Below, in pieces: positions 31,700 through 40,230 of a DNA stretch of 64,000 bases. A program made the translations under genes and the position numbers. The notes under the pieces were generated by a model. The model searched no databases and was not told the DNA's origin. It was given only the letters and a program-made list of their open reading frames with translations. How positions within the stretch are numbered: the stretch's first letter is position 1; each line of letters opens with the position of its first letter. The stretch is from an uncultured Dorea sp. (GTDB lineage: Bacteria > Bacillota > Clostridia > Lachnospirales > Lachnospiraceae). The DNA lies in the NCBI GenBank assembly GCA_910585725.1, contig CAJUFA010000001.1, forward strand, positions 10,991-74,990. The letters are read 5' to 3'.

Positions 31700-32356
31700 T
31701 TATAAAATAGTTTGAGGAAATTCCCCACCCTCTTTTATATCTATAATCCGATATGCGCCGCCGTCGTAATAAGCGGGCTTCATCCGACCTTTTTTGAAAA
31801 CGGCCAGGAACTCCTCCATCGTACGCACTTCTTCGGAGAAATAAGTAGCGCAGACCCCCACTTTCTCCGGGACATGACAGTCGCTGGAACCCAGCGTAAA
31901 AAGACCTAATTCCCTTGCGTAGCGCGCAGCCGTCTTACACGCTTCTATAGACGTACTGCCGTTCAGTACCTCCAGCCCATGAAGCCCCTCCACCTGCCGA
32001 AGATGGTCCTCCAGGCCGCGGTTATTATTGCGGAACGGATGAGCCGCAAAACACACCCCGCCCTGCGCCCGGACTAAGTCGATGAATTCCTGCGCCCGAA
32101 TACGCTCTCTGGGATAATCATCGATTCCGAAAGCCACGATATCGCCCTGTAACGAGAAGAACTCTATCCCAACGAATACCGGAAATCCCGTCTTCCTGGT
32201 GTACTCCGCGGCATAATCCTTAAGTCCCATGCTGTCATGGTCCGTGATACAGATCCCCCCGAGTCCTTTTTCCCTGGCAATCCCAACCATCTGATCCAGT
32301 TTTAGAAAACTGTCTTTCGAATATGTCATCTCGTGCATGTGCGTATCTATGAACAT
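31700..32356 (-). CDS. PHP-domain metal-dependent phosphoesterase
   Basis: A 218-aa protein of the PHP superfamily. All metal-binding motifs are visible: DTHMHEM at the N-terminus, TDHDSMG (about residue 38), AHPFRNN (about 106) and SSDCH near 156. Related single-domain PHP proteins hydrolyse nucleotide or sugar phosphates; the substrate here is not evident. GGGGAG lies about 9 nt before the ATG. It is upstream of and co-directional with the selenium operon but is separated from it by that operon's own promoter. Confidence 0.88.
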   Translation of the reverse strand: MFIDTHMHEMTYSKDSFLKLDQMVGIAREKGLGGICITDHDSMGLKDYAAEYTRKTGFPVFVGIEFFSLQGDIVAFGIDDYPRERIRAQEFIDLVRAQGGVCFAAHPFRNNNRGLEDHLRQVEGLHGLEVLNGSTSIEACKTAARYARELGLFTLGSSDCHVPEKVGVCATYFSEEVRTMEEFLAVFKKGRMKPAYYDGGAYRIIDIKEGGEFPQTIL

Positions 32357-32580
32357 CTTATGATCTCCCCTTCTTCGAATCCGGCGCAGAATCTCCTCTG
32401 CCGCCTATAATACTATTATATAAACCCTTCGCCCTGTCTTCAAATAGAGTTTTATAATATATTGTCTTATATATAGATTTTATCTATTGGATTAATTTTC
32501 ACATATTAATTGCTATACAATTCCCCTTAAGCGGTCTATAATAGAACATATCAGGCGTAGACGAAAGCGGGGATTAGAAT

Positions 32581-33105
32581 ATGACGGGCACAGGAAGAGT
32601 ACATATATATTATGGAAACGGAAAAGGTAAGACGACCGCCGCCGTAGGCCTTACAATAAGAGCCGCCGGGCACGGTCTTCGCGTACTGGTCTTTCAATTT
32701 CTCAAGAATAATTTATCGAACGAAAGAAACATTCTTGAGGCAATTCCTAATATCACTTGCCTCCCCGGCAGAGAATCTGTCAAATTCGTAAGCAATATGA
32801 ACGGGGACGAGCGCGCCGAACTCCGTCATTACAACAACAAAGCTCTGGATGAAATCATCAAATTCTGTACCCCTTTCGATATATTACTTCTGGACGAAGC
32901 ATTGTGCGCCGTGAACCTGCAGGTGTTAAGCGAGGAGAAGCTGATCAGTTTTATTACACATAAGCCGAGGGGTTTGGAGATCATCCTTACAGGACATCAG
33001 ATCACAGAAAAGCTTCTTGAAGTTGCGGATTATGTTACGGAGATGAAGAAGATCAAGCATCAGTTCGATCTGGGAAGAAGCGCCAGAGAGGGAATCGAAT
33101 TTTAG
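32581..33105 (+). CDS. cobO: Cob(I)yrinic acid a,c-diamide adenosyltransferase
   Basis: A 174-aa CobO/BtuR-type corrinoid adenosyltransferase. The P-loop variant GNGKGKTT (12-19) sits at the N-terminus and LLLDEALCA forms a Walker-B-like strand. The typical C-terminal GHQITEKLLEVADYVTEM and ARSG-like end (GRSAREGIEF) are present. It transfers adenosyl from ATP to cob(I)alamin. No other cobalamin gene is nearby, so it may serve salvage or a B12 enzyme elsewhere. It is divergent from the PHP gene and is followed by its own intergenic region. Confidence 0.93.
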   Translation: MTGTGRVHIYYGNGKGKTTAAVGLTIRAAGHGLRVLVFQFLKNNLSNERNILEAIPNITCLPGRESVKFVSNMNGDERAELRHYNNKALDEIIKFCTPFDILLLDEALCAVNLQVLSEEKLISFITHKPRGLEIILTGHQITEKLLEVADYVTEMKKIKHQFDLGRSAREGIEF

Positions 33106-33167
33106 AATACCGCAGATGTGAAAAATATCATATTGTGAAAAATCTTTCTTAAATATATGTTAAATTC

Positions 33168-33196
33168 ATGACATCTTTTGCCCTATATGATATACT
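33168..33196 (+). promoter_or_regulatory. Promoter of the alarmone synthetase gene
   Basis: ATGACA (33168-33173), 17 nt, TATACT (33191-33196), about 50 nt before the start codon. Confidence 0.75.
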
Positions 33197-33244
33197 AGTA
33201 TTAGTACGAAATTAACTCTTCGATATGAGAGGAGAGATACTATA

Positions 33245-33955
33245 ATGGAAAATGCAATAAAGAATTATGAAGATGTTGACAGCTGGAAAACAATCATGTT
33301 CCTGTATAATTCGGCGCTAAAAGAGATTGGAACAAAGCTTGATATATTGAATGATGAATTCCAGCATGTACATAAGTATAATCCGATAGAGCATATTAAG
33401 ACAAGAGTAAAGACACCAGACAGTATAGTAAAGAAGTTAAGGAAGAACGGATACGAGATATCAATTGAGAACATGGTCAAATATGTAAACGACATTGCAG
33501 GGGTAAGACTGATCTGTTCCTTCACATCTGATATCTATCAACTGGCAGAGATGATCGGCAACCAGAATGATCTGAAAGTTCTGTCAATCAAAGATTATAT
33601 CAGGAATCCGAAAGAAAGCGGCTATAAAAGTTATCATATGATAGTATCTGTACCGATTTTTTTATCGGACAGCGTAGTAGACACGAAGGTAGAGATTCAG
33701 ATACGGACGATCGCCATGGACTTCTGGGCAAGCTTAGAACATAAGATTTATTACAAATTCGAAGGAAACGCTCCTGGATATATCAGCAAGGAACTAAAAG
33801 AATGCGCGGAGATGGTATCCTCATTAGATGAGAAAATGCTGTCGCTGAACGAAGCGATCCTGGAATGTCTGAGAGAACAAGAAGAGTTAAAAATCAGTAC
33901 GAAAAGAAAAGAAATTACCCACAAAAACCGCATAGCGGTTTCAGGCCTGAGTTAG
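33245..33955 (+). CDS. relQ: Small alarmone synthetase (RelQ/YjbM type)
   Basis: A 236-aa stand-alone (p)ppGpp synthetase with only the RelA/SpoT synthetase domain. Motifs such as RVKTPDSIVKKL, DIAGVRLICSF, KDYIRNPKESGYKSYH, VEIQIRTIAMDFWASLEHKIYYK are all present. There is no HD hydrolase, ACT or TGS domain. It pyrophosphorylates GDP/GTP, usually under transcriptional rather than ribosomal control. The stop codon lies in the loop of its own terminator. The last 25 residues are basic. Confidence 0.92.
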   Translation: MENAIKNYEDVDSWKTIMFLYNSALKEIGTKLDILNDEFQHVHKYNPIEHIKTRVKTPDSIVKKLRKNGYEISIENMVKYVNDIAGVRLICSFTSDIYQLAEMIGNQNDLKVLSIKDYIRNPKESGYKSYHMIVSVPIFLSDSVVDTKVEIQIRTIAMDFWASLEHKIYYKFEGNAPGYISKELKECAEMVSSLDEKMLSLNEAILECLREQEELKISTKRKEITHKNRIAVSGLS

Positions 33956-33972
33956 TCTCAGGCCTTTTCATT
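33944..33972 (+). terminator. Terminator overlapping the relQ stop codon
   Basis: GGCCTGAG (33944-33951) pairs with CTCAGGCC (33957-33964), followed by TTTTCATTT. The loop TTAGT contains the TAG stop at 33953-33955, so the terminator is partly coding. Confidence 0.85.
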
Positions 33973-34028
33973 TGCCGCTCATCTTCTGATCATATTCCCG
34001 GAAACGCTTTGCGGTATAAAGACCGTAA

Positions 34029-35093
34029 TTACAGATCTAACTGCATATCTCCGTATTTGATCCAGCCTTTCTTACGCATAAATTCTGATATTCCAAACGT
34101 TACCGCCGCCGGAAGGATAATCTGGATTACGAGTATCTTAATCAGAACCACCGACGGCGATTCTGCCTGAATCATCGTCTGCCACGTCATAATCTGCCCT
34201 ACCAGTCCGGCAGTTCCCATACCGGAACCCGTCGCGTTACTCGTCATGTGAAGCGCCAGTGTTCCCACAGGACCAAGGATCGCACTTGAGAGAATAGCCG
34301 GAAGCCAGATAACAGGTTTCTTCACGATATTCGGAACCTGCAGCATGGATGTACCGATTCCCTGAGCCAACAACCCGCCGATCTTATTCTCCCTGTAACT
34401 TGCCACAGCAAATCCCACCATATTACAGCAGCAGCCGACCGTCGCCGCTCCCGCCGCAAGCCCCGACAGATTCAATATGATTCCCAGGGCTGCAGAACTG
34501 ATGGGAAGCGTCAGAATCATACCCATCAGAACAGACACCACGATTCCCATTAAGAAGGGCTGCTGTTCCGTCCCCCAATTGATCAGCGCCCCAAGCCACG
34601 CCATGAACCCTGAGATTGGAGGTCCTAAGATAAGCCCTACCACAGATCCCGTCCCGATACAGACAATCGGCGTCACCAGGATATCTACCTTCGTCTTGCC
34701 GGACACCAGATGTCCGAAGAAGATGCCTACATAAGCGGCGATAAACGCGCCCAAAGGTTCGCCCGGACCTGCGTATACCATCGCGCCGTCAACCAACAGC
34801 GCGCCCGCCAGTAATTTGCTTGCGAACGCCCCTGCCATACCTGCCGTTCCTGCGGATACTACAACCAGAGGGGATTCTTGAAATCTATAGGCTACCGCCG
34901 CTCCGATACCTGCTCCCGTCAGAGACGCCGCCACTTTACCCGTCACGAATATCATATCTCCAACCGTTCCGCCTAACAACGTCCCGATCTGCTGGATAAT
35001 CGTCCCTATGATCAGCGTCGCGAATAACCCCTGCGCCATCGCGCTTAATCCTTCAATGAATATTCTGTCTAATGTTTTCTTTAACTTGTCCAT
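34029..35093 (-). CDS. PTS_EIIC_2-type membrane permease
   Basis: A 354-aa polytopic protein with about nine helices rich in Gly/Ala, matching the PTS_EIIC_2 family (for example LPISSAALGIILNLSGLAAGAA and AVASYRENKIGGLLAQGIGTSM). No EIIA or EIIB domain is fused or adjacent, so either partners lie elsewhere or it is not PTS-driven. Members of this family are usually annotated as sugar transporters without evidence. A consensus promoter lies about 95 nt upstream. Confidence 0.85.
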   Translation of the reverse strand: MDKLKKTLDRIFIEGLSAMAQGLFATLIIGTIIQQIGTLLGGTVGDMIFVTGKVAASLTGAGIGAAVAYRFQESPLVVVSAGTAGMAGAFASKLLAGALLVDGAMVYAGPGEPLGAFIAAYVGIFFGHLVSGKTKVDILVTPIVCIGTGSVVGLILGPPISGFMAWLGALINWGTEQQPFLMGIVVSVLMGMILTLPISSAALGIILNLSGLAAGAATVGCCCNMVGFAVASYRENKIGGLLAQGIGTSMLQVPNIVKKPVIWLPAILSSAILGPVGTLALHMTSNATGSGMGTAGLVGQIMTWQTMIQAESPSVVLIKILVIQIILPAAVTFGISEFMRKKGWIKYGDMQLDL

Positions 35094-35185
35094 TTCACTC
35101 TCTCCTTATCAACTGTAAGCCAATTGTAAGCCCTATCTCTTCATACGGCATTTTTTATGTAAATATACAACTGTCTTGTCACATG

Positions 35186-35214
35186 AGTCTACCACAACAT
35201 CTCTCCGATGTCAA
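35186..35214 (-). promoter_or_regulatory. Promoter of the EIIC-like permease
   Basis: On the minus strand TTGACA (35209-35214), a 17-nt spacer and TAGACT (35186-35191). Confidence 0.82.
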
Positions 35215-35241
35215 ACGCGATATGAAATATTTTTCCGAATG

Positions 35242-35270
35242 TTGTATAAAAAAAACAGACATGTTATACT
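35242..35270 (+). promoter_or_regulatory. Promoter of the small conserved gene at 35325
   Basis: TTGTAT (35242-35247), a 17-nt spacer and TATACT (35265-35270). The transcript would begin almost exactly at the base of the leader hairpin described next. Confidence 0.82.
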
Positions 35271-35271
35271 A

Positions 35272-35306
35272 AATTATGTATTTTCGGAATCCGAAGGTAC
35301 ATAATT
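35272..35306 (+). promoter_or_regulatory. Leader hairpin ending just before the Shine-Dalgarno
   Basis: AATTATGTA (35272-35280) pairs perfectly with TACATAATT (35298-35306), and inside it TTCGG pairs with CCGAA. The hairpin occupies nearly the whole 5' leader and stops a few nt before AGGAGG. It could protect the 5' end or gate translation. Confidence 0.65.
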
Positions 35307-35324
35307 CATTCAGGAGGTATGGAT

Positions 35325-35588
35325 ATGTTTCGATTATGGGGAAAAGAATTCAAAGACAACAGAATGGTCCGGGATACCGTCGTCTGTGATGATAACGACG
35401 ATACCCGGACACATAAGATCTTCCGCGCTCTGGACGCCATATGCTATGAATTTGACCTGAGCAAACCAATATGGCTGGACGCGAACATCGAAGAATTCCG
35501 GCGTCATGACAAGACACGTTTTACACAGGATAATTTCGTAGACTCCATTGATTTTGATTATCTGGAGATCCATATTATAGAAGAGTAA
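35325..35588 (+). CDS. Small acidic protein of unknown function
   Basis: An 87-aa soluble, acidic protein beginning MFRLWGKEFKDNRM, with an Asp-rich patch CDDNDDTRTHK (about residues 21-31) and a C-terminal EIHIIEE. The ATG at 35325 fits the AGGAGG spacing; the ATG two codons earlier touches the ribosome-binding site. I do not recognise a named family, though the pattern resembles short conserved Lachnospiraceae proteins. It has its own promoter and leader hairpin and is convergent with the ABC permease gene that ends 3 nt away. Confidence 0.75.
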   Translation: MFRLWGKEFKDNRMVRDTVVCDDNDDTRTHKIFRALDAICYEFDLSKPIWLDANIEEFRRHDKTRFTQDNFVDSIDFDYLEIHIIEE

Positions 35589-35591
35589 TTT

Positions 35592-36995
35592 CTATTCATT
35601 GCGGATAGCCGCCAACGGACTTAACTTCATCGCGCGCAATGCAGGAAAGTATCCGGCCACTATACCTACCAGCATGGCGAATCCCATCGACAGGAGTACC
35701 AGCCACATAGGGATATACGAGATATCTCCGTCGAATCCCATGGCCGCTCCATGACCCGTCACTAAGTTAATCGCCCCTGACATCAGGAAGCTCAGTATAT
35801 TTCCTGCCGCGCCTCCGATCAGGCCGATGAACGCCGCTTCTAAGAGAAACATCTGCTTAATATTCTTAAGACTGCAGCCTAACACCTTGATCACACCGAT
35901 CTCTTTGGTCCGCTCGTAGATAGACATCATCATCGTGTTGGCAATCCCGATCGCCGCCACAAAGAGAGATACCGCGCCGATTCCTCCAAGCACAGCCTGA
36001 ATAATATTGAACTGGCTCTGCATACTGTTCAAATATTCCACGTTCGTCTCTACATTATATCCCATCTCACGGATAGCCGCCGCCACTGTTTCCACATTAT
36101 CAATGTCATCCACATTCACCTGTGCGTAAGAATAACAAAACTCCTTATACGGCTTTCCTGACTTCGTCGAGGGCTGCCCCGGGATTACCCTGCCTGAAAA
36201 CTCCTTCTTAAGAACTTGTTTCAGTGTATTCAGATCGCAGTAGATATTATAATAATTCGCAGTATACTCATCCGGCCCTCCTTCTACGATTCCGCTCGCC
36301 TTTACCACGTGTTTCTGCACCGTCTTCGGAGCCGAAGGCTGACCGCCGGATCCGTCCGCCCCCATCATCGGAGTATTCCCCATACTGTTATAATACCCCT
36401 CCTGATCAAGGATCAAAAAGACAGAATCCTTAGCAAAATCAATATCCGGAAGCTCCCCGGTCTCATAGTAACCGCTTCCTGTTCCTCTCTCATAGAACAT
36501 TGTAGAAACTCCGTTTCCATACACAAGCTCCAGATTACCGCTGTTCGGTGTCGGGAGAGTTCCCTCCGCCAACGGGATGTTCCTTGCGGCAAGCGCCTCC
36601 GGCGTCATCGCCACCAACTGACCGGAGCCTTCGTATCTGCCTTTCAACATATTAATCCACATCTCATATACCGGAGAAGCCAAAGTTACATGCCCTACCT
36701 GCGCAAGCTCACGAATCGCCTGATCGTTAATATATTTCTTCGACTCCTCCTCTCCCCCACTGGAAGATGAGTAAAAATTAGAATCTCCGGCAGACGCCCC
36801 GGTCACTTTAACACTAGTCAGACCGCCGGATTGTTCCACTTCACGGTACAAAGACTCCTGAAGCCCCAACCCCAAAGAGATCATGACGACGATAGACGCC
36901 GTACCGATGATAACGCCAAGAACCGTCAGAAAAGTCCGAAGCTTCCGTCTCTTCAGATTGCTAACGCTCATCCTCAGAAGGTCTATCCAGCTCAT
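35592..36995 (-). CDS. MacB/FtsX-type ABC transporter permease
   Basis: A 467-aa protein from the ATG at 36995 (AGAGGAGG about 9 nt upstream, inside the end of the preceding gene). One N-terminal helix (about 20-42, TFLTVLGVIIGTASIVVMIS) is followed by a large extracellular MacB-PCD domain of about 270 residues and three C-terminal helices (FtsX domain, with NTMMMSIYERTKEIGVIKVLG). It forms the pump with the ATPase encoded two genes upstream. Its coding region overlaps the CARDB gene by 35 nt. Such MacB-like systems export peptides or perform mechanotransmission; the substrate is unknown. Confidence 0.9.
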   Translation of the reverse strand: MSWIDLLRMSVSNLKRRKLRTFLTVLGVIIGTASIVVMISLGLGLQESLYREVEQSGGLTSVKVTGASAGDSNFYSSSSGGEEESKKYINDQAIRELAQVGHVTLASPVYEMWINMLKGRYEGSGQLVAMTPEALAARNIPLAEGTLPTPNSGNLELVYGNGVSTMFYERGTGSGYYETGELPDIDFAKDSVFLILDQEGYYNSMGNTPMMGADGSGGQPSAPKTVQKHVVKASGIVEGGPDEYTANYYNIYCDLNTLKQVLKKEFSGRVIPGQPSTKSGKPYKEFCYSYAQVNVDDIDNVETVAAAIREMGYNVETNVEYLNSMQSQFNIIQAVLGGIGAVSLFVAAIGIANTMMMSIYERTKEIGVIKVLGCSLKNIKQMFLLEAAFIGLIGGAAGNILSFLMSGAINLVTGHGAAMGFDGDISYIPMWLVLLSMGFAMLVGIVAGYFPALRAMKLSPLAAIRNE

Positions 36996-38538
36996 CCAGC
37001 AATCCCTCCTCTTCATTCATCCTCTGTTTCTTCTTTCTTCTCTTAATAACAGCCACGATGATGATAACAATAAGAATTACCGCCCCAAGCGCTGCGGCCG
37101 GGAGCACCGGAAATCCTTTCTGTTCTTCTTCTATCATCTCCATGCCGCCTGTCATCATATCTCCTTCCATAGACTCTGTTACTTCCAGCTCCAATTCTTT
37201 CTCGGTCACGGCAATCTTACCTGCCTCGTCTTCATAGCTTACCGTCATCTTAATCTTCGCCGGACCCTCTGTCGCCTCAACCCCTTCTAGCATTGCGTCG
37301 ATCGACGCGCTCGCGCCGGACTCCACATTGCCGAGAAATACTTCTTCCTTCTTAATGCAGGAACCCTCAAAGGCCGCTTTCACATTGTACAGCTTGATTC
37401 TGCCCAGATTATACAGATTGCACATCACATTCGCTTCATCTCCCACGGATATGCTCTCAGGGCTGATCTCAAAATCACTGAACTCAAATCTGGCGTCCTG
37501 TTTGATTGGAATCGAGATACTGGACGACGCCTCTATCTGAGTACCTTCCGTATCTTCATACTTCATACTAAGATCAACACTGTAAGGCTTCTGCAGCAGA
37601 TCTGCCTTAGCGTTCAGCTGTATGGAAATATCCGCGGTTCCATTTGCCTTAATCCCGTCCAGATAGATCGAACTTGAACCGGACGCAGGCAGAAATGCCG
37701 GAGCTACCGACTGTTCGTCACTGCCTTCCGCCGGAGCGTTCAGATCAAACAGCATATTTTTCACTGCCGTCGCCTTCGATGTATTCTTCAAGTGAACAAT
37801 CAGGGCAAAATTACTTCCCGCACGCACTTCCGCCGGGTCCGTGGAAAATCCTGTAACAATTACCCTGGGAACAGAAGCAGAACCTGAATCAGATCCTCCG
37901 CTCGAGACAGCGCCGCCATTACTGAAACCACCCGCTAAAGATGTAAAATCCACATTATCCTCCGGGATAACCTCCGGCTCGTTCGGCTGCTGATTATCAT
38001 TATTGTCTGGATTCGGTTCTTCTTCCGGCTTTTCTTCGACGGTGGTATTGACATAAAATTTCTGTGAGGCCACAGTTTCGTCTCCCACGAATACATCGAA
38101 TTGTATCGTATGTCTTGCAGTAGGCACATCCGCTCTTTGTTCAAATGTAAATGGAAATGTATAGGATTCCCCTGCGGCAATTCCCTCTATTGTCTGCGCA
38201 TAATCCTGCCACTCCGTCTTAAACGGCCACTCGTCGTTCGTATCTCCGAGCCTTGGCGCTATCACGACATTCTCCAGCGCCACCTCCGTATTATTATGTA
38301 CAATCAGATTCCATCCTTTCGCTTCTCCCGCTTTGAACGTAGGCGCCTCATTATTCTCAGACGTAATCAGAACGCTGCCGTACGTCAGGATCTTCTCTTT
38401 CTGCTCTTCTTGTCCTTCCTCTGTCGGCCATTCCAGCGTACTCTCTTCCATCTCTCCCGCCCGTACTTTCTCAGGCGCCGCAGTAATCGCCAATGCCGCC
38501 ATACACATTACTGCCAGGATCCTTTTTAATACCCTCAT
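36961..38538 (-). CDS. Secreted CARDB-repeat membrane-anchored protein
   Basis: A 525-aa protein with a signal peptide (about residues 1-27), an acidic linker with PEEEPNPDNN, and two or three immunoglobulin-like CARDB segments (VTGFSTDPAEVRAGSNFALIV and FEISPESISVGDEANVM are their starts). It ends with a C-terminal membrane helix (about 480-502) and a basic tail KRRKKK. It lies between the ATPase and permease genes of the MacB-like transporter, so it probably acts as the extracellular partner, as CARDB or efflux-adaptor proteins do in similar operons. The linker at about residues 170-195 is low complexity. Confidence 0.87.
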   Translation of the reverse strand: MRVLKRILAVMCMAALAITAAPEKVRAGEMEESTLEWPTEEGQEEQKEKILTYGSVLITSENNEAPTFKAGEAKGWNLIVHNNTEVALENVVIAPRLGDTNDEWPFKTEWQDYAQTIEGIAAGESYTFPFTFEQRADVPTARHTIQFDVFVGDETVASQKFYVNTTVEEKPEEEPNPDNNDNQQPNEPEVIPEDNVDFTSLAGGFSNGGAVSSGGSDSGSASVPRVIVTGFSTDPAEVRAGSNFALIVHLKNTSKATAVKNMLFDLNAPAEGSDEQSVAPAFLPASGSSSIYLDGIKANGTADISIQLNAKADLLQKPYSVDLSMKYEDTEGTQIEASSSISIPIKQDARFEFSDFEISPESISVGDEANVMCNLYNLGRIKLYNVKAAFEGSCIKKEEVFLGNVESGASASIDAMLEGVEATEGPAKIKMTVSYEDEAGKIAVTEKELELEVTESMEGDMMTGGMEMIEEEQKGFPVLPAAALGAVILIVIIIVAVIKRRKKKQRMNEEEGLLDELDRPSEDER

Positions 38539-38553
38539 GATTCCAGTTCCTCC

Positions 38554-39261
38554 TCAACTATTTTCTTCTGATTCTAAATTATACTCAATCTTCAGAATCT
38601 TCCCATCCCGAATATGAAAGACTCTGTCTGCATAAGTTGCCAAATGCGAATCATGGGTTACCATGACTAATGTCTTCCTCTGCTCTCTTACCACCTGCTG
38701 CATCAGCCGCATAACTTCCTCTGATGTATGTGAATCCAGATTCCCCGTCGGTTCATCGGCAAATATAATCTTCGGATCAACCACCAGCGCCCGCGCGACT
38801 CCGACTCTTTGCTGCTGCCCGCCTGACATCTGGTTCGGCAAATGCTTCTTATGTTTTTTAAGCTTCACCAGCTCCAGCATCTTATCAGCCTTCTTCATCC
38901 GAACATCCCTTGGAACTCCCCGGAAACTTAAAGGCAGAGCCACATTCTCCACCGCGTTCATCGTTCCGAGCAGATGAAACGACTGAAAGATAAATCCCAC
39001 ATTCTCCCGCCGGAACTTCACCAGCTGCTCTTCCGTCAATCCCTCAATATGCTTCCCGGCGATCACTACACTTCCTTTAGTCGGCTTCTCCAGACCTGCC
39101 AACATATTCAAAAGAGTGGATTTTCCCGAACCTGAAGTCCCTACGATCGCACAAAATTCGCCTTCATAGATATCAAACCCTACGCCGTTCAAGGCACGAA
39201 CCACTTCGTCCCCCACTCGATATAGCTTATAAAGATCCTTTACTTCTATTACCTTGTTCAT
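38554..39261 (-). CDS. ABC transporter ATPase (LolD/MacB type)
   Basis: A 235-aa ATPase from the ATG at 39261 (GGAGGGG 5-6 nt upstream; an in-frame start at 39273 lies over the ribosome-binding site). Walker A GTSGSGKST, signature MSGGQQQRV, Walker B IIFADEPTGNLDS and the H-loop VTHDSH are intact. The subfamily (LolD/MacB/FtsE-like) pairs with FtsX-type permeases such as the one two genes downstream. First gene of the operon. A TATAAT (39287-39292, minus) is present upstream but has no good -35. Confidence 0.95.
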   Translation of the reverse strand: MNKVIEVKDLYKLYRVGDEVVRALNGVGFDIYEGEFCAIVGTSGSGKSTLLNMLAGLEKPTKGSVVIAGKHIEGLTEEQLVKFRRENVGFIFQSFHLLGTMNAVENVALPLSFRGVPRDVRMKKADKMLELVKLKKHKKHLPNQMSGGQQQRVGVARALVVDPKIIFADEPTGNLDSHTSEEVMRLMQQVVREQRKTLVMVTHDSHLATYADRVFHIRDGKILKIEYNLESEENS

Positions 39262-39420
39262 AAGCCCCTCCATCCTAACTTAAACTATTATAACGCATAA
39301 ATCAAAACACTTACGATAGAAAATATGAAGAATTTCTTAAATTTCTTAACATACATATTAATATCAAAATTCAAAGCAAATTGAGGACTTCAAAACACCT
39401 TGTTATTTTTTAGAAAATGA

Positions 39421-39449
39421 TTGCATTTTGAGGAAAATAGTATTATAAT
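39421..39449 (+). promoter_or_regulatory. Promoter of tRNA-Gly
   Basis: TTGCAT (39421-39426), 17 nt, TATAAT (39444-39449), with the start predicted a few nt before the tRNA. Confidence 0.88.
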
Positions 39450-39461
39450 AACAAAGGACAT

Positions 39462-39532
39462 GCAGATATAGTTCATTGGTAGAATGCTAGCTTCCCAAGC
39501 TGGAGAGGCGGGTTCGATTCCCGTTATCTGCT
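39462..39532 (+). tRNA. tRNA-Gly (anticodon CCC)
   Basis: A 71-nt cloverleaf with acceptor GCAGATA/TATCTGC, anticodon stem CTAGC/GCTGG, loop TTCCCAA (anticodon CCC) and T-arm GCGGG-TTCGATT-CCCGT. The 3' CCA is not encoded. It is a stand-alone gene with its own promoter and terminator. Confidence 0.95.
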
Positions 39533-39543
39533 TACGAAAGATT

Positions 39544-39577
39544 AAGGACACTATAGAATTGGTGTTCTTATTTTTTT
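39544..39577 (+). terminator. Terminator of tRNA-Gly
   Basis: AAGGACAC (39544-39551) pairs with GTGTTCTT (39562-39569) with one G-T pair, followed by seven T residues. Confidence 0.85.
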
Positions 39578-39621
39578 GATACTAACATTATGCTTTATAG
39601 TATTTATATCCCGCCCGGTCC

Positions 39622-39660
39622 ATGAAAACAAACGCCCCAACTCTGACAGCGTAAGGGCGC
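39622..39660 (-). terminator. Probable terminator of the ibrAB-like operon
   Basis: CGCCC (39633-39637) pairs with GGGCG (39655-39659). On the minus strand the stem is followed by TTTGTTTTC. The stem is short, so the call is moderate. Confidence 0.5.
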
Positions 39661-39705
39661 CGTCTTTTATTCTTTATCGCGTCGAAAGCGTGCAGATGCG
39701 CGCTG

Positions 39706-40230
39706 TTAAAGATTTTCTTCTTCCGGTTTCCACGCCTTGCCAAATTCGATATCCTTAAACAACGCGGCAAGCCCTGTGATCTGCTTTAACCGCAGGATCT
39801 CATCCCGTTCCATTCCCAAATGTCTTGAAATCCACGCATCCGAACGTCCAAGCTCATGAAGATCCTTCACAATATTACCCATCAAGTCTACGTCATGGCT
39901 TCCACGCGCACGGTTGTGCCGGATCGTACTTGCCATTCTCTGTTCCAACGGCTTCTCGATCACCGATACCGGAAGCATGCCGTTCTCTCTCTGATAGATG
40001 TCCTGATTCTCCAGCATAATCCGATATCTGTGGAACCCGTCCACGATAATATACTGATCCGCCGTCCTATCATGATAACAAACGATAGGCATCGTATATC
40101 CGTCATTCTTAATACTGTCATAAAGCAGTCTCATCTCCGGCGGCGCCACAGCGTTAGGATTATATGTATTAGGCACAATCTTCTCAACCGGAACCGCAAT
40201 CACATTATATGCCGGACTTTTATACTCCAT
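39706..40230 (-). CDS. ibrB: IbrB-like ParB/Srx-domain protein
   Basis: A 174-aa protein from the ATG at 40230 (GGAGG about 9 nt upstream), which overlaps the end of ibrA by 11 nt. An upstream in-frame start at 40332 lies inside ibrA. It has a ParB N-terminal/sulfiredoxin-like nuclease domain: IVPNTYNPNAVAPPEM, SIKNDGYTMPIV, IIVDGFHRYRIM and MASTIRHNRARGSHD. A helix-turn-helix-like segment follows (SDAWISRHLGMERDEILRLK). Together with IbrA it forms a pair first described in E. coli as activators of immunoglobulin-binding eib genes. The biochemical activity is unknown. Confidence 0.88.
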   Translation of the reverse strand: MEYKSPAYNVIAVPVEKIVPNTYNPNAVAPPEMRLLYDSIKNDGYTMPIVCYHDRTADQYIIVDGFHRYRIMLENQDIYQRENGMLPVSVIEKPLEQRMASTIRHNRARGSHDVDLMGNIVKDLHELGRSDAWISRHLGMERDEILRLKQITGLAALFKDIEFGKAWKPEEENL

